A DNA stretch of 11,901 nt, taken from assembly GCA_002471975.1 (NCBI GenBank), contig DKQZ01000065.1, positions 1-11,901 of the forward strand, in the 5' to 3' direction. Made by a program: the position numbers and the translations under genes. The DNA comes from Dialister sp. UBA7295. Its GTDB lineage: Bacteria > Bacillota > Negativicutes > Veillonellales > Dialisteraceae. Under the pieces are notes generated by a model. The model was not told where the DNA came from and did not search any database. It saw only the letters and a list, made by a program, of their open reading frames with translations. Below, one piece after another: positions 5,699 to 11,853 of this stretch (position 1 is the stretch's first letter; the number at the start of each line of letters is the position of its first letter).

Positions 5699-6346
5699 AT
5701 GAAAGACGAGAAAGTCAAAGTCGACGTAAAAGTAGAGGTTAACCAGAAAGTGTCTTCCGGTGAAGCGCCGAAGGCGGAACCGAAACAGGAAAGAAAAGAA
5801 ATCCCGAAGCCCACGGCAGAGGAACTGCAGCAGCAGGTCATTTTCCTGACAAAGCAGGCCGCCGAAGCCCAGAAACGGGCCAACGAAGCAGAAAGTAAAG
5901 TGAAAGCAGGAGACGCAAAGCTGCAGGCAGCCCTTTCCCAGTATGTGAGACTGCAGGCGGATTTCGACAATTTCCGCCGCCGTACGAGAGAAAACGATGC
6001 CAAAGCGGCAGACATCTATAAGTCCGAAACGTTGAAGAATTTCCTGCCCATCCTGGACAACTGCGAACTGGCCCTGAAGCATATGAAGAAACAGGAAGGC
6101 AGCGAAGCCTATGCAAAGGGCTTCGAACTCCTGCAGAAACAGCTCCTGAAAATCATGAATGACTTCGGAGTCACCGAAATGGAGGCAGAGGGCAAGCCCT
6201 TCGATCCCCATTTCCATGAAGCCGTCATGATGGTGGAATCTGATGACAAAGAAGATGAAACAGTAGCCAGCGTATTCCAGAAAGGCTACATGTACAAAGA
6301 TACGGTATTACGTCCTGCCAGAGTCCAGGTTGTGAAGAACAACTGA
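5699..6346 (+). CDS. grpE: Nucleotide exchange factor GrpE
   Basis: A 215-residue co-chaperone that dimerises and releases ADP from DnaK, resetting the chaperone cycle. The first 40 residues are highly charged with alternating Val/Lys/Asp. Residues about 40-120 form the long coiled coil, including ADFDNFRRR (87-95) and the conserved ETLKNFLPILDNCELAL. The C-terminal beta domain contains FGVTEMEAEGKPFDPHFHEAVM and ends with GYMYKDTVLRPARVQV, the parts that contact the DnaK nucleotide domain. A strong AGGAGG (5687-5692) lies 6 bases before the ATG and just after the hrcA stop, consistent with coupled translation. The gene is co-transcribed with hrcA and dnaK. Length is normal for a Gram-positive GrpE. 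Confidence 0.97.
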   Translation: MKDEKVKVDVKVEVNQKVSSGEAPKAEPKQERKEIPKPTAEELQQQVIFLTKQAAEAQKRANEAESKVKAGDAKLQAALSQYVRLQADFDNFRRRTRENDAKAADIYKSETLKNFLPILDNCELALKHMKKQEGSEAYAKGFELLQKQLLKIMNDFGVTEMEAEGKPFDPHFHEAVMMVESDDKEDETVASVFQKGYMYKDTVLRPARVQVVKNN

Positions 6347-6407
6347 CTATGGCAGCATATATAAAAAATCCAAATTAGTAAAATATAACGAAAGGGGACA
6401 TTTTGAA

Positions 6408-8285
6408 ATGTCAAAAGTAATTGGTATTGATTTAGGTACAACCAACTCCGTAGTCGCTGTCATGGAAGGCGGCGAACCGGTCGTTATCCCGAACGCAGAA
6501 GGCTCCAGACTCACTCCTTCCGTAGTCGGCTTCTCCAAGAAAACCGGTGAAAGACTGGTAGGCCAGCTGGCAAAGCGCCAGGCTGTTTCCAACCCCCATC
6601 GCACCGTAGTTTCCATTAAACGTCACATGGGCAGCGATTACAAAGTTACCATCGATGACAAATCCTACACTCCTCAGGAAATTTCTGCCATGATCCTTCA
6701 GAAACTGAAAGTCGACGCAGAAGCTTACCTGGGCGAAAAAATCACCGAAGCTGTTATTACCTGCCCGGCTTACTTCACCGACAGCCAGCGTCAGGCTACC
6801 AAAGATGCCGGCGCCATCGCAGGACTGAAAGTTCTTCGTATTATTAACGAACCGACCGCATCGGCTCTGGCTTACGGTCTGGACAAGATCAAAGACGGCA
6901 AAGAACACAGATTCCTGGTCTATGACCTTGGCGGCGGTACATTCGATGTTTCCATCCTGGACCTCGCTGATGGAGTATTTGAAGTAGAAGCTTCTTCCGG
7001 TAACGGTCATCTGGGCGGCGATGATTTCGATGCCCGCGTGATGGACTGGATTGCAGATACCTTCCAAAAACAGAATGGTTTCCCGCTGAAACGTGACCCC
7101 ATGACCAACCAGCGCCTCAAGGAAGCCGGCGAAAAAGCAAAGATCGAACTCTCCAGCATGATGTCCACCGATATCAACCTGCCATTCCTCACAGTCGATG
7201 AAGACGGCACCCCGGTTCATTTCGAAGGCACCCTGACCCGTGCAGAATTTGACCGCATCACCGAAGACCTCGTTCAGGCAACTGTAGAACCTATGGACCG
7301 TGCTATGAAAGATGCAGGCCTCTCCATTGGCGATATCGACAAGATTCTTCTCGTCGGCGGTTCTTCCCGTATCCCGGCCGTTCAGACCCTCATTAGAAAT
7401 AAATTCGGTAAAGAACCATCCAAGGGAGTCAATCCGGATGAATCTGTAGCTGTAGGTGCAGCTATTCAGGCAGGTGTACTCAAAGGTGAAGTCAAAGACG
7501 TACTTCTCCTTGACGTTACTCCTCTGTCCCTGGGCATTGAAACCCTGGGCGGCGTCTTCACCACCATGATCAAGAGAAATACCACCATCCCGACCTCCAA
7601 GACCCAGGTATTCTCCACCGCAGTGGATAACCAGCCCTCTGTAGACATTCACGTACTCCAGGGCGAAAGACCGATGGCAGCCGACAACAAGACCCTTGGC
7701 CGTTTCGAACTCTCCGACATTCCGCCGGCTCCGCGGGGAATTCCTCAGATTCAGGTTACCTTTGATATCGATGCCAACGGCATTGTCCATGTTTCCGCAA
7801 AAGATCTCGGCACCGGCAAAGAACAGAAGATCGACATTACCTCCTCCTCCGGCCTCTCTGATGAAGAAATCAAGAGAATGCAGGACGACGCAAAGGCCCA
7901 TGAAGCAGAAGACAAGAAACGTAAAGAAGCCATCACTGCAAAGAACAACGCCGAAGCCCTGATTTATCAGGCCGAAAAGACCATCAAAGAACTGGGCGAC
8001 AAAGCAGACCAGGCAAAAGTCAAAGAAGTCAATGACGCCATTGCCAAACTGAAAGAAACCCTCAAAGGCGACGACACCGAAAAAATCAAAGCTGATGCCG
8101 AAGCCCTCACCAAACCGCTCCACGAACTGACCGAAAAACTGTACCAGCAGGCCCAGCAGGCTCAGCAGGCCCAGCAGCAGGCCCAGAATGCCCAGGGCGC
8201 ACAGCAGGGACCCCAGGGCGGAGCCAAAAAAGACAAAGACAATGTAGTAGATGCTGATTATAAAGTCGTTGATGACGACAAATAA
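6408..8285 (+). CDS. dnaK: Chaperone DnaK (Hsp70)
   Basis: A 625-residue cytoplasmic ATP-dependent chaperone that binds exposed hydrophobic segments of proteins. The ATPase domain occupies residues 1 to about 360, with phosphate-1 motif GIDLGTTNS (6-14), YDLGGGTFDVSIL and the adenosine motif LLVGGSSRIPAVQ. The hydrophobic linker is DVLLLDVTPLSLGIE (from residue 364), followed by the substrate-binding beta domain and a helical lid. The tail is Gln/Ala-rich (QQAQQAQQAQQQAQ) and ends with an acidic VVDADYKVVDDDK segment, a common DnaK ending. It lacks the roughly 24-residue N-terminal-lobe insertion of proteobacterial DnaK, fitting a Firmicute. AAAGGGG (6391-6397) precedes the ATG. The 61-base A/T-rich gap after grpE has no hairpin and no second CIRCE. 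Confidence 0.98.
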   Translation: MSKVIGIDLGTTNSVVAVMEGGEPVVIPNAEGSRLTPSVVGFSKKTGERLVGQLAKRQAVSNPHRTVVSIKRHMGSDYKVTIDDKSYTPQEISAMILQKLKVDAEAYLGEKITEAVITCPAYFTDSQRQATKDAGAIAGLKVLRIINEPTASALAYGLDKIKDGKEHRFLVYDLGGGTFDVSILDLADGVFEVEASSGNGHLGGDDFDARVMDWIADTFQKQNGFPLKRDPMTNQRLKEAGEKAKIELSSMMSTDINLPFLTVDEDGTPVHFEGTLTRAEFDRITEDLVQATVEPMDRAMKDAGLSIGDIDKILLVGGSSRIPAVQTLIRNKFGKEPSKGVNPDESVAVGAAIQAGVLKGEVKDVLLLDVTPLSLGIETLGGVFTTMIKRNTTIPTSKTQVFSTAVDNQPSVDIHVLQGERPMAADNKTLGRFELSDIPPAPRGIPQIQVTFDIDANGIVHVSAKDLGTGKEQKIDITSSSGLSDEEIKRMQDDAKAHEAEDKKRKEAITAKNNAEALIYQAEKTIKELGDKADQAKVKEVNDAIAKLKETLKGDDTEKIKADAEALTKPLHELTEKLYQQAQQAQQAQQQAQNAQGAQQGPQGGAKKDKDNVVDADYKVVDDDK

Positions 8286-8305
8286 TCAGGAATAGAGATT
8301 TCTAA

Positions 8306-9484
8306 ATGGCAGACAGCAAGGATTACTATGATATCCTGGGCGTCAACAAAAACGCCTCGGACGACGAAATCAAAAAAGCATATAGAAGACTTGCCCGCAA
8401 GTACCATCCGGATCTGAACAAAGACAACCCCAAAGCGGCAGAAGAAAAATTCAAGGAAGTCAACGAAGCTTACCATGTACTCTCCGATGCCGACAAAAGA
8501 GCCCAGTATGACCAGCTCGGCCACGATGCCTTCACCCAGGCATCCCGGGGCGGAGCAGGAGCCGGGGCAGGGGGATTCGGAGGATTCGGACAGGGCGGCT
8601 TCAATGGACAGGGATTCGACTTCGGCGGATTCGATATGGGAGACATCTTCGACATGTTCACCGGAGGAAGCCGCAGAAGAAATAATGGACCCGAACAGGG
8701 CGCAGACCTTCGCTATGATATGACCATCACCCTTCGTGAAGCCTTCACGGGAGTGAAGAAGAAATTCTCCGTCACGAAAAACGAAGTCTGCGACCACTGC
8801 CATGGAAATGGCGCTGAACCAGGGTCCTCCGTAGACACCTGCCCGGCCTGCCATGGCACGGGACAGCAGAGAGTCGTCAGAAACGGTCCCTTCGGCCAGA
8901 TGGTGAATATCGTTACCTGTAACGAATGTCACGGCACCGGTAAAATTATCAGAAACAAATGCCATAAATGCCATGGCAGCGGCACCGTAAGAGCCTCCAA
9001 AACCATCGAAGTCAATATTCCCGCCGGCGCCGACAGCGGCGTACGGATGAGAGTAGCCGGCGAAGGCGAACCGGGCAAACGGGGAGGACCAAAGGGAGAC
9101 CTTTACGTTTACATCTTCGTCAAAGACGATCCCGACTTTGAAAGAGAAGGAGACGACCTCTATAGAATGGTCGACATCTCCTATCCCGTAGCCGCCTTAG
9201 GCTCCACCATCAAAGTCAGGACCATCGACAAAGAAGTAGAACTCAAGATCCCCGCCGGCACCCAGAATGGGACAAGATTCCGCATCTCCGGCGAAGGCAT
9301 GCCCCATCTCCAGTCCGCCCGCAAAGGCGATCTATACGTCGAAGTCCGAATCGTCGTACCGAAACGGCTCAACGAAAACCAGAAAAACGCCCTTCTTCAC
9401 TACGCCAACGAAATGGGAGAAGACTGCAACCAGTATAAAGGAAAGAGCTCCTTCCTGGACAAAATCATCGACGCATTTAAATAA
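8306..9484 (+). CDS. dnaJ: Chaperone protein DnaJ (Hsp40)
   Basis: A 392-residue co-chaperone that delivers substrates to DnaK and stimulates its ATPase. The J domain is residues 1-70 with the essential HPD at 34-36. A Gly/Phe-rich region follows (about 78-120, GGFGGFGQGGF...). Four zinc-finger repeats of the CxxCxGxG type are at 162-169 (CDHCHGNG), 179-186 (CPACHGTG), 205-212 (CNECHGTG) and 219-226 (CHKCHGSG). The C-terminal substrate-binding beta domains run to the end (VNIPAGADSGVRMRVAGEGE, VELKIPAGTQNGTRFRISGEGMP). All domains are intact and the length is typical, so this is a full type I DnaJ. The ribosome site is modest (AGGAAT at 8288-8293), 20 bases after the dnaK stop. It is the last gene of the operon. 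Confidence 0.98.
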   Translation: MADSKDYYDILGVNKNASDDEIKKAYRRLARKYHPDLNKDNPKAAEEKFKEVNEAYHVLSDADKRAQYDQLGHDAFTQASRGGAGAGAGGFGGFGQGGFNGQGFDFGGFDMGDIFDMFTGGSRRRNNGPEQGADLRYDMTITLREAFTGVKKKFSVTKNEVCDHCHGNGAEPGSSVDTCPACHGTGQQRVVRNGPFGQMVNIVTCNECHGTGKIIRNKCHKCHGSGTVRASKTIEVNIPAGADSGVRMRVAGEGEPGKRGGPKGDLYVYIFVKDDPDFEREGDDLYRMVDISYPVAALGSTIKVRTIDKEVELKIPAGTQNGTRFRISGEGMPHLQSARKGDLYVEVRIVVPKRLNENQKNALLHYANEMGEDCNQYKGKSSFLDKIIDAFK

Positions 9485-9493
9485 GGGAAATAC

Positions 9494-9527
9494 AAAAGCA
9501 TGGAAACAAATCGTTCCCATGCTTTTT
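9494..9527 (+). terminator. Rho-independent terminator of the heat-shock operon
   Basis: AAAAGCATGG (9494-9503) pairs with CCATGCTTTT (9517-9526) around a 13-base loop and is followed by TATTTTG. It lies 9 bases after the dnaJ stop. Confidence 0.9.
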
Positions 9528-9548
9528 ATTTTGTTCCCATCAGGGGCC

Positions 9549-9688
9549 CGCATAGAAGTTCCCAGTTCCGAGCTTTCCATCAGGGGCTGAAAGTGTTTAA
9601 ACTTTGAAATAACAGCTGTCTTCGAAGCCTTGAATTGATCGGGACTCGGGAAGGTGGCGCGGCACAAATCAGGAAGCCGCGCCCTTTT
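9549..9688 (+). repeat. Dispersed structured repeat, divergent copy D
   Basis: The copy starts with CATAGAAGTTCCCAGTTCCGAG, shares TTCCATCAG with copy B, and ends with AAGGTGGCG followed by a GC hairpin like the other copies. The middle is divergent (TTTAAACTTTGAAATAACAG...) and the 9-bp iterations are not recognisable. Bases 9549-9572 are the perfect inverted match of 122-145. Confidence 0.6.
9656..9688 (+). terminator. GC hairpin with T tract ending repeat copy D
   Basis: GGCGCGGC (9656-9663) pairs perfectly with GCCGCGCC (9676-9683) around a 12-base loop and is followed by CTTTT. It is a convincing intrinsic terminator by structure, although dnaJ already has its own at 9494-9527. Confidence 0.7.
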
Positions 9689-9752
9689 GATATGCCTGTA
9701 CTACAGGTATATGGCACAAATGACAATAAAAGAAAAAATGCTATCGGGCACC

Positions 9753-9796
9753 AGCTCCCCGAGCCTGGGGAGCTGTCTGCGGAGCAGACTGAGGGG
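9753..9796. repeat. Double-hairpin REP-like repeat, copy 1
   Basis: AGCTCCCC/GGGGAGCT (9753-9760 with 9767-9774) is followed directly by GTCTGC/GCAGAC (9775-9780 with 9784-9789, loop GGA) and TGAGGGG. The nine bases CTACAGGTA occur on both sides (9701-9709 and 9802-9810) and may mark the borders of an insertion. Confidence 0.75.
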
Positions 9797-9837
9797 TTGT
9801 TCTACAGGTACAAGACGGAAATGAGGATACATAGAAA

Positions 9838-9967
9838 TTCCGGGTTCTGAGTCTTCTATCATTTGAAGCATTCAAAAATAAGTGAATGCAGCATTCTGGC
9901 AAGTTATTTCGGTCGTGATTATCGTGAGTATCGTGATTAACGTGAAGGTGGCGGCCTGATGGCCGCC
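9838..9967 (+). repeat. Dispersed structured repeat, copy A (four 9-bp iterations)
   Basis: In order: a TTCCGGGTTCTGAG start; a hairpin of AAATAA/TTATTT enclosing GAATGC-A-GCATTC; TCGTGATTA, TCGTGAGTA, TCGTGATTA, ACGTGAAGG (9913-9948); then a perfect GGCGGCC-TGAT-GGCCGCC hairpin (9950-9967) without a T tract. The same modules recur in the same order in copies B and C, apart from the final GC hairpin, which B lacks. Confidence 0.85.
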
Positions 9968-10048
9968 GAATATAAATGGGGAATGTACTCAGACGATTTT
10001 GAAATACCCGTAGACGTTGAAAATGAATCTGAGATTCGAAATGACTCT

Positions 10049-10131
10049 ACAGTCTGCAGCTGCGGATGGGAAAGGCTCCCCTCGATAGGGGAGCTCCCGC
10101 GAAGCGGGTGAGGGGACGAACTGCAGATTGT
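10049..10131. repeat. Double-hairpin REP-like repeat, copy 2, inside an inverted repeat
   Basis: GCTCCCC/GGGGAGC (10075-10081 with 10088-10094) is followed by CCCGC/GCGGG (10096-10100 with 10104-10108, loop GAA) and TGAGGGG. The unit is enclosed by ACAGTCTGCAG (10049-10059) and CTGCAGATTGT (10121-10131), complementary at 10 of 11 positions. Confidence 0.75.
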
Positions 10132-10163
10132 TTGAACAAATGATGCTATTGCTGATGGTCAAG

Positions 10164-10209
10164 CGTCCCCGGCGGGGGAAGCTCCTGAGCGTAGCGAAGG
10201 AGAAGGGGG
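10164..10209. repeat. Double-hairpin REP-like repeat, copy 3 (degenerate)
   Basis: TCCCC/GGGGGA (10166-10179) is followed by CTCCT/AGGAG (10182-10186 with 10198-10202, containing a GC-GTA-GC tip) and AGGGGG. It has the same two-hairpin-plus-G-run layout as copies 1 and 2 but a diverged sequence. Confidence 0.6.
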
Positions 10210-10212
10210 CCA

Positions 10213-10231
10213 ATCGATTCGAAGAATCGAT
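10213..10231. repeat. Perfect 8-bp hairpin
   Basis: ATCGATTC (10213-10220) and GAATCGAT (10224-10231) flank a GAA loop. No T tract follows, so it is not a terminator; its role is unknown. Confidence 0.7.
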
Positions 10232-10290
10232 AATTCGATGTTACCCATTAAAGTTGCCAGTTACCAGACTTCCGTAAGGGCTTGCATGGG

Positions 10291-10389
10291 AGTTCCGAGT
10301 TCCGAGACTTCCATCAGATGAGTATCGAGAAATAAGTGAATGCAGCTTCCTCGCAAGTTATTTCAATCGTGGTTATCGTGAAGGTGGGG
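10291..10389 (+). repeat. Dispersed structured repeat, copy B (two 9-bp iterations)
   Basis: AGTTCCGAGTTCCGAG start, CTTCCATCAGATGAGTATC, AAATAAGTGAATGCAGC, GCAAGTTATTTC, then TCGTGGTTA and TCGTGAAGG (10367-10384), ending GGTGGGG. The final GC hairpin is missing here. It lies just upstream of the nuclease gene. Confidence 0.85.
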
Positions 10390-10446
10390 CGAATTCATGG
10401 GACGGCTATTTCATATATTCTTTCCCCGATGTTCCATCCCTGTTGC

Positions 10447-10475
10447 TTGCATTCATACAAAAATTTCAATACAAT
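10447..10475 (+). promoter_or_regulatory. Likely promoter of the nuclease gene
   Basis: TTGCAT (10447-10452) and TACAAT (10470-10475) are 17 bp apart. The predicted start near 10482 leaves a very short leader containing just the ribosome site GGGAGG (10486-10491). Confidence 0.6.
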
Positions 10476-10499
10476 ATAGATGACAGGGAGGCGAATATC

Positions 10500-11348
10500 A
10501 TGGACGAATACCGCATTAAACCCTGGGAAGATCTGACGATACAGGATGACTATATGTTCAAACTGATTATGAGTTATCCCCATATCTGCAAAAGGATGAT
10601 TGAAAAAATCCTTCAGATTCCCATCAAAGACATAAAATATATAGATGAAGAAAAATCAATTAAAGCCCGCTACACCAGCAAAGGCGTCAGACTCGACGTC
10701 TATGTAGAGGACAAAGAAAATACCGTTTATGACATCGAAATGCAGGTTCGTAAACCGGAAGGCGATGGGCTGGATAAACGGCTGAGATACTACCAGTCCA
10801 TGATAGACGCAGACCAGACCGACAGGGGCAAAGACTATGATGAACTGAAAAAGACCTACATTATCTTCATCTGCCCATTCCCTATAATGAATGAAGGCAG
10901 ACATAAATTTACCTTCCGCAATCGCTGCGACGAAGATAAAAATATTATCCTGAAGGACGGCGCAGTCAAAATCCTCCTCAGCACAAAAGGTACCATGAAT
11001 GACGTAGAACCGGACGTCAAAAAATTCCTCGATTACGTCAATGGCATCCTGAGCAATGACGAATTTGTTCAGGAAATCGATCAGGAAATTAAGGAAATAA
11101 AGAAAGACAAAAAGAAAGGACTGGACTATATGACCTACGAAATGAAAATCCGTGAAGAGCGGAAAGAAGGATACAGGAAAGGACAGAAGGAAGGATACAG
11201 GAAAGGACAGAAAGAGACTGAGATGAAGGTTGCGCTTACCGGACTCAGAAAAGGCATGTCACTTTCAGACATCATAGAATTCTCAAATTTAACAGAACCG
11301 GAAATCAGAAACCTGGCAGAGCAGGAACATATTACTATCCATGAATAG
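10500..11348 (+). CDS. Rpn-family PD-(D/E)XK nuclease / putative transposase-like protein
   Basis: A 282-residue protein resembling the Rpn (recombination-promoting nuclease, PDDEXK_2-like) family. The N-terminal block DLTIQDDYMFKLIMS (11-25) is its usual opening. Asp66 in VRLDVYVED and Glu80-x-Gln82 in YDIEMQV fit the D...ExQ catalytic pattern of this family, so the active site looks intact; members cut DNA with a divalent metal. RYYQSMID and TYIIFICPF follow. The C-terminal third (from about 195) is Lys/Glu-rich, with an exact two-copy GYRKGQKE repeat (224-239), and ends in a short LSDIIEFSNLTEPEIRNLAEQE helical motif. Start: ATG 10500 has GGGAGG 8 bases upstream; the upstream in-frame ATG has none. 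The gene is A-rich compared with the heat-shock operon and lies among repeats, suggesting mobility. Family identity is confident, cellular role is not. Confidence 0.85.
   Translation: MDEYRIKPWEDLTIQDDYMFKLIMSYPHICKRMIEKILQIPIKDIKYIDEEKSIKARYTSKGVRLDVYVEDKENTVYDIEMQVRKPEGDGLDKRLRYYQSMIDADQTDRGKDYDELKKTYIIFICPFPIMNEGRHKFTFRNRCDEDKNIILKDGAVKILLSTKGTMNDVEPDVKKFLDYVNGILSNDEFVQEIDQEIKEIKKDKKKGLDYMTYEMKIREERKEGYRKGQKEGYRKGQKETEMKVALTGLRKGMSLSDIIEFSNLTEPEIRNLAEQEHITIHE
11114..11169 (+). repeat. 56-bp direct repeat, copy 1 (inside the nuclease gene)
   Basis: Identical to 11370-11425 at 55 of 56 positions (T at 11153, G at 11409), offset 256 bases. It begins with GAAAGGA, a Shine-Dalgarno sequence, and encodes the segment KGLDYMTYEMKIREERKE. 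Confidence 0.95.
11130..11348 (+). CDS. Possible nested small protein: C-terminal part of the nuclease from an internal start
   Basis: In frame with the nuclease, AAAGGA (11115-11120) is followed after 9 bases by ATG (Met211 of the large protein). It would give a separate 72-residue product that begins MTYEMKIREERKEGYRKG and shares the nuclease's C terminus. E. coli Rpn proteins are reported to have such internally started C-terminal small proteins that inhibit the full-length toxic nuclease. What the sequence shows is a well-spaced ribosome site and start. That it is used is inferred, supported by the downstream mini-gene keeping exactly this ribosome site and ATG. Confidence 0.45.
   Translation: MTYEMKIREERKEGYRKGQKEGYRKGQKETEMKVALTGLRKGMSLSDIIEFSNLTEPEIRNLAEQEHITIHE
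11169..11216 (+). repeat. Two tandem copies of a 24-bp coding repeat (GYRKGQKE)
   Basis: Units 11169-11192 and 11193-11216 are nearly identical, differing only in the last bases, and each encodes GYRKGQKE. A change of copy number would keep the frame and alter only the length of the charged linker before the C-terminal motif. Confidence 0.9.
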
Positions 11349-11369
11349 GGACCAATCCCATTGTTTTGG

Positions 11370-11425
11370 GAAAGGACTGGACTATATGACCTACGAAATG
11401 AAAATCCGGGAAGAGCGGAAAGAAG
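11370..11425 (+). repeat. 56-bp direct repeat, copy 2 (start of the downstream mini-gene)
   Basis: Second copy of 11114-11169. It carries the same AAAGGA (11371-11376), 9-base spacing and ATG, and after it the two sequences diverge completely. Confidence 0.95.
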
Positions 11426-11568
11426 CTGCTCGTGAAGCCAAAGAAGAAATACTGATTAATTTCATCAAAAATGGCGTATCAATCCCTGTGGCTGCCGATT
11501 CCACCGGCATGACAACCGCTGAAATTGAAAAGATAGCTGAAAAATATCATGTTTCAGTCAAATATTGA
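11386..11568 (+). CDS. Small stand-alone protein with an alternative Rpn C-terminal tail
   Basis: A 60-residue product, MTYEMKIREERKEAAREAKEEIL... ending EIEKIAEKYHVSVKY. The first 13 residues equal Met211 onward of the upstream nuclease. The rest is a different but analogous tail, IKNGVSIPVAADSTGMTTAEIEKIAEKY, with the same type of charged helix plus a short helix-turn-helix-like end as other Rpn C termini. I chose ATG 11386 because AAAGGA lies 9 bases upstream; an in-frame ATG at 11341 overlaps the nuclease stop and has no ribosome site. The gene lies 37 bases after the nuclease with no terminator between and one after it (11584-11613), so they are probably co-transcribed. It is either a separate small regulator, a reserve C-terminal cassette, or a remnant of a second nuclease copy. 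Confidence 0.6.
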   Translation: MTYEMKIREERKEAAREAKEEILINFIKNGVSIPVAADSTGMTTAEIEKIAEKYHVSVKY

Positions 11569-11583
11569 GACTGACTAAGAAAT

Positions 11584-11613
11584 AAAAGACCACTGAAGAG
11601 AATGTGGCCTTTT
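11584..11613 (+). terminator. Intrinsic terminator after the mini-gene
   Basis: AAAAGACCAC (11584-11593) pairs with GTGGCCTTTT (11604-11613), with one A-C mismatch, and is followed by ATTTTTA. It lies 15 bases after the mini-gene stop, suggesting nuclease and mini-gene form one transcription unit. Confidence 0.75.
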
Positions 11614-11638
11614 ATTTTTACAACGAATGCCGTCAAAG

Positions 11639-11776
11639 GAGTTCCGTGTCCAGATAGGCCCTTCAGATGAGTATTCAAAAACAAGTGGTTGCAGCATCCC
11701 GGTAAATTATTTCGATCGTGACTATCGTGAGTATCGTGAAGGTGGCGGCACACAATTCGTATAGTGCCGCCTTTTT
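11639..11776 (+). repeat. Dispersed structured repeat, copy C (three 9-bp iterations)
   Basis: GAGTTCCGTGTCCAG start, CTTCAGATGAGTATTC, AAACAAGTGGTTGCAGC, GTAAATTATTTC, then TCGTGACTA, TCGTGAGTA, TCGTGAAGG (11716-11742), GGTGGCGG and a terminal GC hairpin with T tract. With copy B it brackets the nuclease and mini-gene, both copies in the same orientation. Confidence 0.85.
11744..11776 (+). terminator. GC hairpin with T tract ending repeat copy C
   Basis: GGCGGCAC (11744-11751) pairs perfectly with GTGCCGCC (11764-11771) and is followed by TTTTT (11772-11776). It is a convincing terminator carried by the repeat. Confidence 0.85.
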
Positions 11777-11853
11777 ATATTTTCTTCCACAATCGGGACA
11801 AGGCACATACGAGGCTGACTGATGAAACGTACTCGAGAGAAATGAAATAATCC

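Noticed and set aside
5140..6217. Minus-strand frames across hrcA and grpE
   Set aside because: They overlap two certain genes and show no recognisable domain or start signal.
6347..6407. Separate dnaK promoter or CIRCE in the grpE-dnaK gap
   Set aside because: The gap is A/T-rich with -10-like words but no -35 partner at proper spacing and no CIRCE half-sites.
6432..8123. Long open frame on the minus strand across dnaK
   Set aside because: It is the complement of a highly conserved gene, its product looks like no protein family, and long antisense frames are common opposite codon-biased genes.
9640..9690. GGTGGCGCGGC plus terminator considered as a T-box riboswitch
   Set aside because: The T-box core AGGGTGGNACCGCG is not matched, there is no recognisable specifier loop, and no aminoacyl-tRNA synthetase or amino acid gene follows. 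Kept only as a resemblance.
9635..9850. 71-codon open frame in the repeat region
   Set aside because: It spans a terminator and a double-hairpin repeat and has no ribosome site.
9913..9948. Tandem units considered as a CRISPR array
   Set aside because: The 9-bp units are contiguous with no unique spacers, and no cas genes are present.
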